Positions 47,349-58,636 of a stretch of 64,000 nucleotides of DNA are shown here, one piece after another. The DNA comes from Gossypium raimondii. Taxonomy: Eukaryota; Streptophyta; Magnoliopsida; Malvales; Malvaceae. Positions within the stretch are counted from its first letter, which is position 1; every line of letters starts with the position of its first letter. The DNA lies in NCBI RefSeq assembly GCF_025698545.1, contig NC_068576.1:49035890-49099889 (forward strand), read 5' to 3'. Made by a program: the position numbers and the translations under genes. The notes under the pieces are model-generated. The model had not been told where the DNA came from. It did no database searches and worked only from the letters and a program-made list of their open reading frames with translations.

Positions 47349-48954
47349 TGTAACACCCCTAACCCGTATCCGTCGCCGAATTAGGGTTACGAGGCATTAC
47401 TGTACAAAACACAACTCAAAGCAGTCATAAAAAAAAACATTTGTATGCAATTCGTTTGGATATAGGTTTATATAAACTATTTCCAAATCAAAATATATGC
47501 ATTGTATATAAATAAATATATAAATTTAAATATATATACATAAAAGTAAGCATAATTAAAAATTCTACTTAACCATTTAAAACAAAACATAATATTTCAA
47601 TTCAACTAATCTATAAGAAAATAAGCCATATTCGTATGACTGTTAATTATATTTACAATACTTCAAAGTACAACTTTCAAAACATAATCTAGCCTATACA
47701 TGCCATAAGTTTAAGTTTAAACATTTCAATACCGAGACAGTAGATAGAGTGATGAACTTGCTGACGATCCCCGAGCTTGAAGCTTGATCTTTAAGTCTAT
47801 AAAACAGAAAGACATAAACAAACAAAGTAAGCTTTTATAGCTTAGTAAGTCTATAGCATATCAAAAATATAAAATTTATTATGAAATTTTTGGTACTCTT
47901 AACGAGATCGCAAATACCATATACGTTAACATTTACACGTAGTCAAATGCACACATAATTATTAAGACTTAAAACCGAATACATATACTCTATAAACATG
48001 AATCACCGAATGCATATATACATATGCTTAACAAATATTATAATCAAATATATACATGTATTTATCACATACATATATCCAAAGTCATATAGGTACTTAC
48101 GGTACATATAATCGAATATATACAAATTTATCAATCACATTTCATATTCCATTATACAAGTATGTATATCAATTATAAACTTTTAACCTAACTCATATTT
48201 ATGCATATAATAGAATGCATTCTTGTTCAACTTTTACTTATAAACAAATATATATATATTCATAATTGCGCATAAGAATACTCATCAATTTCTTATACCA
48301 AATGCACAGATATAAATATATATATACTTTTCAACTACACTTAACAGATATATAGATACATATACATATATATATCAACCACCAATGTCAGATATATGAA
48401 CAACTTCTTCAAACACATAAATCTGAACAATTCACACAATTTAAACAAATTCACCGGCACTTAGCCTGCTAGGCTTAAAACCTGTTTCAATACACCGGCA
48501 ATTAGCCTGCTAGACTTAAAGTCCGAAACATTTCACCGGCATCAAGCCTGCTAGACATAAAGTCTGAAATATTTTACTGGCATCAAACCTGCTAGACATA
48601 AAGTCTGAATTATTTCATTGGCAATAGATCTGATTGGTACTGAACTTTAACAAAAAAAATCTCAATTCCCAAAAATTGTATCTCATATTTGTATATAGAA
48701 TCCACATAAAATTCAGCTCAATAATTTATAAACTATATCTTTAAATAACATAGATGTATAAAGTTCAAACATCAATTCCAGCTCAATAATTTAATTATAC
48801 ATCCAAACACACATATATATATATATATATATATGCATTAACCTACTACTAATATCATATATTCAATCATCTTTTAATAATCCAACTAATAATTTCATAC
48901 TTTCAATGCTATTCAAAAACTTTACATGAATATACATACATAATTGAACCTCCC

Positions 48955-48987
<33 letters not shown>

Positions 48988-50706
48988 CATACATAATTCA
49001 TTACAAGAATATATACCGTATATTAGCATAACCGAACCTCATGTAACCTTGTATATTTGTCATACCTAAATTCACTATAAAATCATATACATGTATGTAT
49101 ACCGATCATTCGAATATAACATATATATATAATTACCAACTCACATATACAAATATAAGTTACATATCTTAATCAAATCTAAGAGTTTATACATATATAT
49201 ATTTATATACATATATTAGGACCTAATATACATATATATGTATATATCATATATTAAAACCAAGAATTTATACATATACAACATTCATACTTCCACTAAA
49301 TTCAAAAACTATATATATACACATAAGTATATATATTCGATCATTATGTATATAATTATAAATATATATACATATTCATACAGTTTATTCATGCTATTAC
49401 ATATATTTTGAATCTATCATATACATGTATAATTTCTTACCTAATTTCATTACAAGAGATTTTCATATATATACATGCCTATCCGAATCTCACCTTTACT
49501 TATATAAAATTTAAACCTATAATTTAACTCATGAACTTATACAAGATTATACTTGTATATTTGAAACTATCAAATACTTATATAAAATTTATACTTATAC
49601 TTCAAATTATAAACATTTAATTACAGCTCATAAAGTATACAATAGATATACAAGTATAAATATTGGTTTAATAACTTACCTCAGACAGTGAAAAATTGAA
49701 ATCGGACAATTAGTCAACGACTTTGGCTTTTCCCCGATTTAGCTCCGATTTCTTTGGTTCTTGATCTAAACATATTCAAAATGAGCTAGTTTAAATATTA
49801 TTATATTCAAATTAATCCAAAAACATGTAAATAGGTAAATTACCATTTTGCCCCTACCATTTACACTTTTTGCAATTTAGTCCATATTGCATAAAACACA
49901 AAATACACAAAATTTGTCTACAATATACAAGGGCCGAATATCCCTAGTGTTCATACAAGTCCACATAATTCATTTATTTCACATTTTGGTCCCTCAAAAA
50001 TTTAATTTCACAAATTAGCCCTAATTACTCAATTTCACCAAAAATTCAAAGACAAAACATGTTAATCTTTCACTTAACTTTCATATTTCATCATCAACTA
50101 TCACAAAGCTCAAGAATTCATCGATGGCATATCACAAAATTAACACCAATTCCAAAAATTAAAACATGGGTCTTGTAATACACAAAGCAACGATCTCAAA
50201 AACGTAAAAATTATCAAAAACCGAACAAAGAACTAACCTTAATTTGAGCTCATCAATGGCCGAATATAGCTAGGTTTTACTCTTTTTCTCCTTTTTCAAA
50301 TTCGGCAAGAAGATGCTGATGAATTTATTTTTCTTTTGTTTTAATTAACCTATATTAACATGTATTTTAATTTATTATTTTAACCTTATTTGAATAAATT
50401 ATAAAACACATAATACAAGGGCAATGGTCCGCTATCTAATTTATGGGCTAATTGCTTCTTAACTCCTCCCATTTAAAAAGACAACAACAATTGGGTGCTT
50501 TTAAATTTAACCCCTAAATTTTATTTTATGCGATTAGCCCTTTTTATCAAATTGAACCCTCGAAAAATTAAAATTTTATACAAAATTTTCACAAATAGTA
50601 ATTCACTCATTATAAATGCCAAAAACAATTTTAAAGTATTTTTCTAACTCGGATTTGTGGTCCCGAAACTACTTTGTCCGATTAGAGTCAAAATCAGGCT
50701 GTTACA
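47349..50706 (+). mobile_element. Solo-LTR-like element 2 (3358 bp), nested inside element 3
   Basis: Starts TGTAACACCCCTAACCCG with CCGTCGCCGAATTAGGGTTACG and ends ATCAGGCTGTTACA, flanked by exact AATTC repeats. It holds GCTTAGTAAG near 47840, (TA)n runs near 48812-48835 and 48957-48982, and the family stretch CGATCTCAAAAACGTAAAAAT near 50190. It inserted 630 bp into element 3 and is therefore younger. No coding capacity. Confidence 0.85.
48452..48622. repeat. Hairpin array 2: five units of 41 bp
   Basis: Units start CACCGGCA or diverged forms at 48452, 48493, 48534, 48575 and 48616, an exact 41-bp period. Each full unit has a short inverted repeat. Unit 1 has AGCCTGCTAGGCT and AGGCTTAAAACCT; unit 2 has GACTTAAAGTC; units 3 and 4 have AGACATAAAGTCT. 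Arms change together between units. It starts about 1.1 kb from the TGTAAC end of element 2. Confidence 0.85.
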
Positions 50707-50711
50707 AATTC
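50707..50711. repeat. Right 5-bp target-site duplication of element 2
   Basis: AATTC, matching 47344-47348. Confidence 0.85.
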
Positions 50712-51028
50712 AATTTAGCTTTCATTAGTTAATATCATATACTATCACATTGAGCCATTATTTATCTCATGAATATTTAGTTCATGTTTTCATTTCACAT
50801 TTTCATATTCAATTCACATTTTCAAATTATATTCCACAATCACGTTTCTTTCAATAGCTCAACTGTTTCATTTCATTCGATTTAACTTTTCATTTAATTA
50901 CCCTATTAACAGACTCGGGCTTTGGCGGATACGTGGATTCCAACCAAACACACCAGTATGGCACATTGTACCTTAACGGTACATAGTACCTAAACGATGT
51001 CGATGTGGTAGCGATATGATATGATAAT

Positions 51029-51218
51029 AGTATTCAACACACAAAGTGCCGAATCTGTAATAGTACGGTAACAGTATTCGACACACAAAGTGCCGAATTG
51101 GTAACAGTAACGGTAACCGTATTCGAAACACAAAGTGCCGAATCGATAACAGTAACAGTATTCGACACACAAAGTGCCGAATTAGTAACAGTAACAGTGG
51201 TCGGCATATAAATGCCTC
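51029..51218. repeat. Hairpin array 3: about five units with stem TTCGRCAC/GTGCCGAA
   Basis: The core TATTCGACACACAAAGTGCC, followed by GAAT, recurs with period about 40-45 bp, separated by GGTAACAGTAAC-like spacers. The last unit is a variant (GGTCGGCATATAAATGCCTC). Each core can fold as an 8-bp stem with one mismatch and an ACAAA loop. Corrected for the inner insertion, it starts about 0.95 kb from the TGTAAT end of element 3. Confidence 0.82.
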
Positions 51219-53671
51219 ATCAGTAAGCCGGCAAAAACCTGTACTCTTCCATGTCCTATGGTATACCAACTATATCTGACTAGCCCGACTAGTTAATAGG
51301 ATACTTAATTCACTTTTCAGTACAATTTCCATCTTAGTTCAGTATCAATTATAATTCCTTATTTCAATCAGTTTCACAGTATTGCAGTAATTCATTACTT
51401 CAATAATTTCACAGTTCAATGTAGTATACATAACAATATTCAATAACTTCACAATTCAACTCAGTACTCAAAACAATATTCAATATTCCATAATTCAGTT
51501 AAGTATCAGTCTCAATTTCAATACCCAATCACAAATTTATCATTTTAATAAACACTTACCTTAAAATACTTACCACACATAATTAGTAAATTAAACACAT
51601 AATAATGATAATGTTTGAATTTCAGTGATACAAACACATATTTCTTATTCAATTCAGTTCAATACTAACACATATACATATATATTATTCATCACCAAAT
51701 AACATTCACTTTAATCAAAATTGTGTAGAATATAGTTCATACGAACTTACCAGGTTAATTTGCAGAAATACCAAGATACAGGGGCATTTTAGAAATTTTC
51801 TATTTCCCTCGATTTTCTGCCCGATCTTGATCTAAATTAATATTTCATTTAATTTATTAACTTAAATATTAAAACAATTCATTTCATGCAATTTGGTCAT
51901 TTTTGACATTTTTACAAAATTACCCTAAAAATTTACTTTTATTCAATTTAGTCCCTGAACCTATAACATGTAAATTAGCTATTTCAAAAAAAAAAACTCA
52001 TATTAGTTGAATATTCACATATAATTTTCCTCCTCCTCCTCTCCATTCCACATCTTTAATGTGCATAACACATTTAAACAACATTATCCATATTATCACT
52101 ATTTTTCTGTATGTAAATTTAAGCTATCTGTCTGAGTCTGAGTCACTAATTTATTTATATATCGAGCTAAAGAGCTCCAAATTAAGATCTGTTAATTTTC
52201 CCTGAAACTAGACTCTCATATCTTCTTACCATAAAATTTTCAGAATTTTTGGTTCAGAAAATAAGTACAATTTATTCTTTAAAGTTTCCCTTGTTTCACT
52301 GTTCGACAGTTCCGACCTCTCTTCAGTAAAAAATAATTATTTCATTGTACAGAATTCGAATGATGTCCTCATTTATTTCTCTTGAAAATAGACTCATTAA
52401 GGATTTTAAACATATAAATTATAACCCACAATTATTTTTTTACAATTTTTAATGATTTTTCCAAGTCAAAACAGGGAATTCCAAAATCATTCTGACCCTG
52501 TCTCACCCAAATTCAAATATCTCATAATATAAAATTCTTTTGTATACACCGTTTCTTTTATGTGAAAAGATTCATTCAACTTTAATTTCATATATTATTT
52601 AGCTTCTAATTCAATTTCCACCATTTTTGGTGATTTTTCAAAGTCACACAACTATTGTTGTCTAAACTGTTTTGTTGCTGAATGTACTATTTCATAATTT
52701 TTCACTTTTTCTCACTTTTCTTTTTATCGATCAAGGTCAATTTCTCGTCTTTCTTGATTTATAACAACACTAACTTTTTTAACACTCATATTATTCAATT
52801 TAGTTCAAAAATCACTCTTTGAAAAAAATACATTTTTGCCCCTAAACTTTTCATTAATTCCTATTTCGTCTCTAGGCTTAAAAAATGAAATTCATGCAAT
52901 TCAATCCACTTTTCAAGCCTAAAAGAAATTCATATATATCTATAACAGTCCATAGATTTCACAAAAATCAAAATTTTCCTTTGAATTTCACAAGTTTACC
53001 ATTTAGTCCCTAAATCTCAATTTCATCCAAAATCACTTTGTAAAAGTTGTTTATTTACTAACAACCTTTCATTTTCTACCATAAATTTTCAATTTTCAGC
53101 ATGTTCATCCATGGCACAATTTCCATACCTTGATAACTTTTCAAATAAATTCTAAAAATAGAGAGAACATGTTATCTCGATCTCAAAAATATAAAAATTA
53201 TTAAAAACGAGGCATGATTACTTACCAATTTATGCCAAGAAAGTCTCTTTTCTCTCTCCTAGGGTTTCCATGTAAATTTTGGGGAAGAAGATGATAAAGA
53301 AAGATGATATGTTCATGTAATTAATTATCATATTTTAATTTCCCCAAATTCCATTTTAGTCCTTTTCTTTTCTTAAATTCCATGATGATTCATCCATAAA
53401 ATCTACCATATTTTGATTGATAGTCTATTTATCATATAAGGACCTCTAATTTTGAATTTCATAGCTATTTAATCCTTCTAGCTTCTAGAATTCAATTTCT
53501 ACATTTTATACTTAATTAATCACTAAATCGATAAAATTTTCATATCAGTATTTTCATGCAACCTTCCTATCATAATGCAACCCATGTCAAAATTTTAAAA
53601 TAAAATTTTCCTCGTCGGATTTGTGGTCCCGAAACCACTGTTCCAACTAAACTCAAAATCGGGCTGTTACA

Positions 53672-55084
53672 GGTATGATCTATTTGTATCTAACGTACCA
53701 ACTCCAAATATTTAAAAAAAAAAGCGTAAGCCTTTATTTCAAAATACTTTGATATATGAGATGAATTTATTATTTTGATTTCTTACTTGTTTTGTTATTG
53801 AATTAAGTTGAGCAGTTTTACATTTACAAACACACAAAAAACAATTTTTGTGGAAAAAACAATTTTTTTTATGTTATGACTCTTCCATATATGCCCGCTT
53901 TGGTTTGAATGGACATTTTGAAGAAATTTCAATTTAGTTCTGCAATAAAAAAAAAAAGGGGGGGGGGAATACTTGGATTGAGTTTTTTTCTTCCCAACGA
54001 GAAAGCTTATCACACATTGAAAATATAGGGGTTTAATAGAAATGGTTAAATAAGAATTGAATTAGATTTGATGGCTAAGTGTTCAAGGGTCCTCTCTAGA
54101 TATTCAAGTTTGAACTCCCTTCCTCTCATTTTATTTTCGACAACCTAGGGTAAAGTCACACTCAAAATATATATAGTCAATAGTTAAGACTAAACAAAAA
54201 ATGAGTCTTAAGCTTAATAGTTAAGTGTAAGTTTCCTTTCTTACAGGCCCTAGGTTTGAGCCACTTCTTTCCCTTTCATTTTCTTTTGAATTTTGACGGG
54301 TTTGGGTAAATTTAAAAGTGTCACCCCTAGGTTTTCAAACCCTAACTATTTAATCATTTTTTCCTCATTTTGATTAGGGTTGCCTCCTTTCAAATTCTAG
54401 TAAAATTTCACTTTATCTTCTATTTCTTTTCTTTTTTTTTTCATTTTCTTTACATCATATTTTCATCCTATTGCTGTTGATTATTTTGTTTTCCCGAATC
54501 AATCGTCCCATGTTCAATCGTTTCTATACCGATTTTGTAATTTCCATCAATAGCATCCGTATCATTGTCAAAAAAACAATAGACACACCTCGTTTCGATG
54601 ATTAGATCTTGTATTTCTATAATATTACTATCCGATGTTAATCTTTCGTTTGATTAATCAATATTTTACTGTTCTTGACAAATCCTTGATAATCTTGTTG
54701 AAATCTTGACACCAATTATTAATTTGAAATTATTCAAAATATTATTTTTATTAAATTTGTTCTTAAAATTATTCAAAATTAAAACTAAATAGTAAAATTC
54801 AATAAAAAGAGAGTAAAAAGTGAAGTAATAATATTGAAATAAGACTTTAACTACACGATGAAAAGAAAAGAAAAGAAAAGAAAAGAAAAGATTATATATT
54901 GTGGATTTCATTTTAACAAAATAAAATAGATATCAAATCTAAAGCTTAAATTTATTTATTTTAATCTGATGGTTAAAATCATTTTGATTTTTATATTTTA
55001 AATATAAAAAATTTTCACAATAAATAAAATCGAAATGGTAGGCTGCGTTTTCCTACTAAAGAAAAGTTACCTTAATTTTGTTCG
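53672..55084. other. Spacer and distal promoter of the RGP gene
   Basis: No gene seen. A homopolymer pair lies near 53947-53967 (A run then G run) and a pentanucleotide repeat at 54861-54890. The last 100 bases lead into the RGP promoter. Confidence 0.5.
54861..54890. repeat. Microsatellite (AAAAG)6
   Basis: Six perfect copies of AAAAG in a row. Confidence 0.95.
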
Positions 55085-55090
55085 CACGTG
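55085..55090 (+). promoter_or_regulatory. G-box upstream of the RGP gene
   Basis: CACGTG palindrome about 30 bp before the TATA box and 130 bp before the start codon, a typical site for plant bZIP and bHLH factors. Confidence 0.5.
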
Positions 55091-55113
55091 CCACCCGTTG
55101 TAAATCCTTCTCT

Positions 55114-55120
55114 TATAAAA
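55114..55120 (+). promoter_or_regulatory. TATA box of the RGP gene
   Basis: TATAAAA, 96 bp upstream of the ATG at 55216, with a CT-rich leader following. Good fit to a plant core promoter. Confidence 0.6.
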
Positions 55121-55215
55121 ACACGGTTCCCCTCTTTCATTCCCCTATCTCAAGCAGTCAAACTCACCCCTCCCTTCCTCTCTGCTTTTACTTTGCTAAG
55201 TCCAAGCTTTCGACA

Positions 55216-57184
55216 ATGGCCGAACCCTCTACCATTTCACCAGCTCCCCTCTTGAAAGATGAGCTCGACATAGTCATTCCAACCATTCGGAACTTGGACT
55301 TTTTGGAGATGTGGAGGCCCTTTTTCCAGCCTTACCATCTCATCATTGTTCAAGATGGCGATCCTTCCAAAACCATCAAGGTTCCGGAGGGCTTCGACTA
55401 TGAGCTTTACAATAGGAACGATATCAACAGGATTTTGGGTCCTAAGTCTTCTTGTATCTCTTTCAAGGATTCTGCTTGTCGCTGCTTTGGTTACATGGTT
55501 TCCAAGAAGAAGTACATTTATACCATTGATGATGACTGCTTTGTGAGCTAAAATACTTATCTCTTTCCTCCTTTTCAATTTTGGGTTTCGGGTTATAGAA
55601 TTAAAAAAAATAAAACACAAGTATCTGGTACTTTTGGAGATCTGGGTTTCAGTCAATTCTTGGAATTGGAATTTGGGTTCTTTTGTTTTTACTGTTTTGC
55701 ATGTGGGTTTTATGTTTTGGCTCTTGATGTGATCTTTTAGTCTTCTGGGCATGCAAGTTTAGATCTTGATGTGATTTGGGAATTTTGAATTTTGTTTAGT
55801 ATTAAAGTTCAAAAGTTCTTTTTTAATACAATTTAGTGGTATTTCCCCATCTTGATTTGCTATTTGGATCTGCAATTTTTTCTCTGCTTCCCGGCTTTAG
55901 ATGTAACATGTGTTTATCTGTGTTTCCTGGTATATTTTCTATAGTTATCTGCTTTTACTTGTTAGGCTTTCGAGATAGTCATCCTACATTTACTCATTAA
56001 CTAATGTTGAGCCGTTGTTCATTCAATGGTGATGTAAATCTTAGTAGCCTTTCTTAACAATTTCTTAGTCTTTTGCTGTTTTGTCATGTTTGTCTGTAAA
56101 TTTTGAAATGTAGGTCGATTTTCAATGAGATCTGACCATGAAGTGTTGTGCTTTTCTGGTATTCTATACTCCATCTTGCGATGTATGTAAATCTGAAGTT
56201 CGAGGCTGCTTGTGTTACAGGTTGCGAAAGATCCATCCGGCAAAGACATTAACGCACTGGAGCAGCACATAAAGAACCTTCTTTGTCCATCTACTCCGTT
56301 TTTCTTCAACACTCTCTATGACCCGTACCGAGCTGGTGCAGATTTCGTTCGTGGGTACCCATTCAGTCTCCGCGAAGGTGTTCCCACTGCCGTTTCTCAT
56401 GGCCTCTGGCTCAACATCCCGGATTATGATGCACCAACTCAGCTTGTCAAGCCTCTTGAGAGAAACACCAGGTGTGTGTATATATATAAACTTCACATTT
56501 TGTCTGACGTGTGTACTCGTACAAATGAAGACTAAATCCAATGTCTAATTTCTACCAGGTACGTTGATGCTATTATGACAATACCGAAGGGAACCCTCTT
56601 TCCCATGTGTGGTATGAATCTGGCATTCAACCGTGAATTGATCGGCCCTGCTATGTACTTTGGACTCATGGGTGATGGTCAGCCTATTGGTCGATACGAT
56701 GATATGTGGGCTGGCTGGTGTACCAAGGTATCTCATCATTCTTGCCATCACCTACTGATTTGTTGCTGTTACACTTGTCTGTAGCTTCATGTAAGTTTCC
56801 TCTTACACTGCAACTGCTAATAGCCTGTCGGTTCACATTCAGGTCATATGTGATCACCTCGGACTGGGAGTGAAGACAGGATTGCCTTACATTTGGCACA
56901 GCAAAGCGAGCAACCCGTTTGTGAATCTTAGGAAAGAATACAAAGGAATTTACTGGCAAGAAGAGTTGATCCCGTTCTTCCAGTCTGTTACCCTTCCTAA
57001 GGACTGCACCTCGGTTCAGAAATGCTACATCGAAATCTCCAAGCAGGTCAAGGCAAAACTAGGCAAGGTAGATGACTACTTCAACAAGCTGGCTGATGCT
57101 ATGGTGACCTGGATCGAAGCATGGGATGAGCTGAATCCATCTGGTGCAAAATCCGCCGAGCTGTCCAATGGTGCTTCGAAGTAG
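55216..57184 (+). CDS. UDP-arabinopyranose mutase / reversibly glycosylated polypeptide (RGP)
   Basis: Four exons, 55216-55542, 56221-56471, 56559-56727 and 56843-57184, with GT-AG junctions and consistent phases. They give 362 residues, the normal length. The start MAEPS is the first in-frame ATG. The [11 protein letters not shown] opening, the DDD nucleotide-sugar motif in YTIDDDC (residues about 105-107) and the [34 protein letters not shown] and YDDMWAGWC segments are hallmarks of GT75 family proteins. The enzyme converts UDP-arabinopyranose to UDP-arabinofuranose at the cytosolic face of the Golgi, feeding arabinan, arabinoxylan and glycoprotein synthesis, and it is reversibly self-glycosylated on an arginine. 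It is closest in style to RGP1/2/3, not the divergent RGP4/5. Nearby COBRA genes match the Arabidopsis COBL1-RGP1 and COBL4-RGP2 arrangement. Confidence 0.95.
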
Positions 57185-58194
57185 GCTTGTTCAGTAAGCA
57201 GCTAACATATTGTTTAGCAGCCCCAGGCTTGTTTGGGGATCACCGACACTTGCCAAAGCTCCATTGCTTGGAGTGCTTATTTTGCAGGTTGGAGGAGGAT
57301 GGGCACATTGTTATTTTATCATATTATTACCGAGTTTAGAACAATAAAAAATGGATGGCTTTATGGCTTCTTATGTATTTGGCACTAGAAATTGATGGCT
57401 TATATCTTAAATTATTTTTATTTATACAATGATTGGGATTGTTTCTTTTTGAAAAGTTGTTGTTATTGATTTCGATTTCTAATTTGTGGAATATCAACGA
57501 TTCGGATTTTAAGATATTTATTGTATGATTTCTAAAACATGATATACGCATAGTTACCAAAGTACGTGGATGTTTCCGCCAAATACTCATACAAACGGTC
57601 TTTGTGCCGGCAGATAGATCTTGGATCTGTGACAAAGCTGTAATTTTATTGTCGGTATTGGGCAGTGGAGTCCCATGTGATGTGATCCCAAATCCAATAA
57701 TCCGACCTTGTTTCCTTGTATTAGAGCAATGCATGGACATTGACATTCCAGCGAAGCATCATTAGGTTTCCACGAAAAGGAAAATAACATCAGACAAAAC
57801 TGTCATCTTCTTGTTCTTGGGAACATCCAGCTCATTTTGGGATTTTGGTTTGGTCCCACCCTCTCCCTCCTAACTTCATTATTTATCTCTTATTTAATTT
57901 TTCATTTTTTTGGTATATCGTATTTGGATGATCTGTTTATATTATAGGCTTCGTATATAATCATTGAGAATCCAAAGTTTAGCTGCCTCAATGTGTTCTA
58001 AAAGAGAATCAAAAACTGATTTTTTCCTTTTTTTTTTATTATGTTAAGAATATTAATTTAATAATAAAATGTTAGTCATGGTTAAACCAAAAGCCCGTAA
58101 ATGCGGTTAATGATTACATAAAAAAGACCTCCAAAATTCAATTTCACCGACAAAATCTCTACTGGAATGGGGCCACGCCCATAAGGATTTCGGT
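57185..58194. other. RGP 3' flank, no gene seen
   Basis: The first 200 or so bases are probable 3' untranslated sequence, with AATAAA-like signals near 57340. Minus-strand frames at 57336-57790 resemble nothing known. Confidence 0.5.
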
Positions 58195-58199
58195 AAAAA
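58195..58199 (-). terminator. RNA polymerase III terminator of the tRNA gene
   Basis: Five A on the + strand, hence TTTTT on the coding strand, nine bases beyond the tRNA 3' end. Confidence 0.75.
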
Positions 58200-58207
58200 G
58201 ACTATAA

Positions 58208-58279
58208 CGCCGTTGCCGGGGATCGAACCCGGGTCACCCGCGTGACAGGCGGGAATACTCACCACTATACTACAACGAC
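58208..58279 (-). tRNA. tRNA-Asp (anticodon GUC)
   Basis: A 72-nt cloverleaf reads on the minus strand. The acceptor stem GTCGTTG pairs with CAACGGC (one T-G pair), with discriminator G. A D-arm follows with AGTGGT. The anticodon stem CCCGC/GCGGG holds GTC at 58244-58246. The T-arm CCGGG TTCGATC CCCGG carries the box B motif. No intron, and CCA is not encoded, as expected for a nuclear gene. The sequence matches the common plant nuclear tRNA-Asp. Confidence 0.96.
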
Positions 58280-58631
58280 CTTGTACATTATGTCGGTTGT
58301 TTTACATTTTCTACGATCTGTTGTTTGTTGCACTTTCCTTCTCATAGATTGTTGACCACTTCTGTACGTATTGCTATCATCTTTTATTTTTGGGTAAGTT
58401 AACACTTCATTCACTTGACCTCATTTATAGCTATATTCTAATAATTTCCTTACCATGGAAAAATATATTGAACCAAAATCCTTTTTTCTTTATTCAATTT
58501 TATAGCTTAATTTTCTTTGAAATGATTTAAATCCAAAACCTTAATGGAAAAGTTCTCTGATCTCCATTCACCATCATTGGATGGTTGCTTGACTCCGATA
58601 TGTTCATATTCTTAGCAAGACTTTTTCCTTG
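58280..58631. other. Short spacer between the tRNA gene and element 4
   Basis: AT-rich, no frame or repeat recognised; it includes the upstream flank of the tRNA gene. Confidence 0.5.
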
Positions 58632-58636
58632 ACCTT
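58632..58636. repeat. Left 5-bp target-site duplication of element 4
   Basis: ACCTT, matching 61015-61019. Confidence 0.85.

Larger units (their letters stand above)
46719..53671 (+). mobile_element. Solo-LTR-like element 3, interrupted by element 2
   Basis: Starts TGTAATACCCCTAACTC with TTGCCGGAACAGGGTTACGG. Ends GGTCCCGAAACCACTGTTCCAA and CGGGCTGTTACA at 53671. The flanks GATAT (46714-46718) and GGTAT (53672-53676) match at four of five bases, consistent with a decayed 5-bp duplication. Subtracting the inner element and one copy of its duplication leaves about 3.59 kb. Same family and orientation as elements 1 and 2. No genes inside. Confidence 0.75.

Noticed and set aside
48452-48622. CRISPR array, because of regularly spaced palindromic repeats
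   Set aside because: Plant nuclear context with no cas genes; the spacers are part of the repeat and similar to one another.
48812-48982. (TA)n runs as a possible origin or promoter
   Set aside because: Simple microsatellites within an AT-rich LTR; no other evidence.
57336-57790. Two minus-strand ORFs after RGP
   Set aside because: Lie in the 3' flank, with no recognisable motif and AT-rich codon use.
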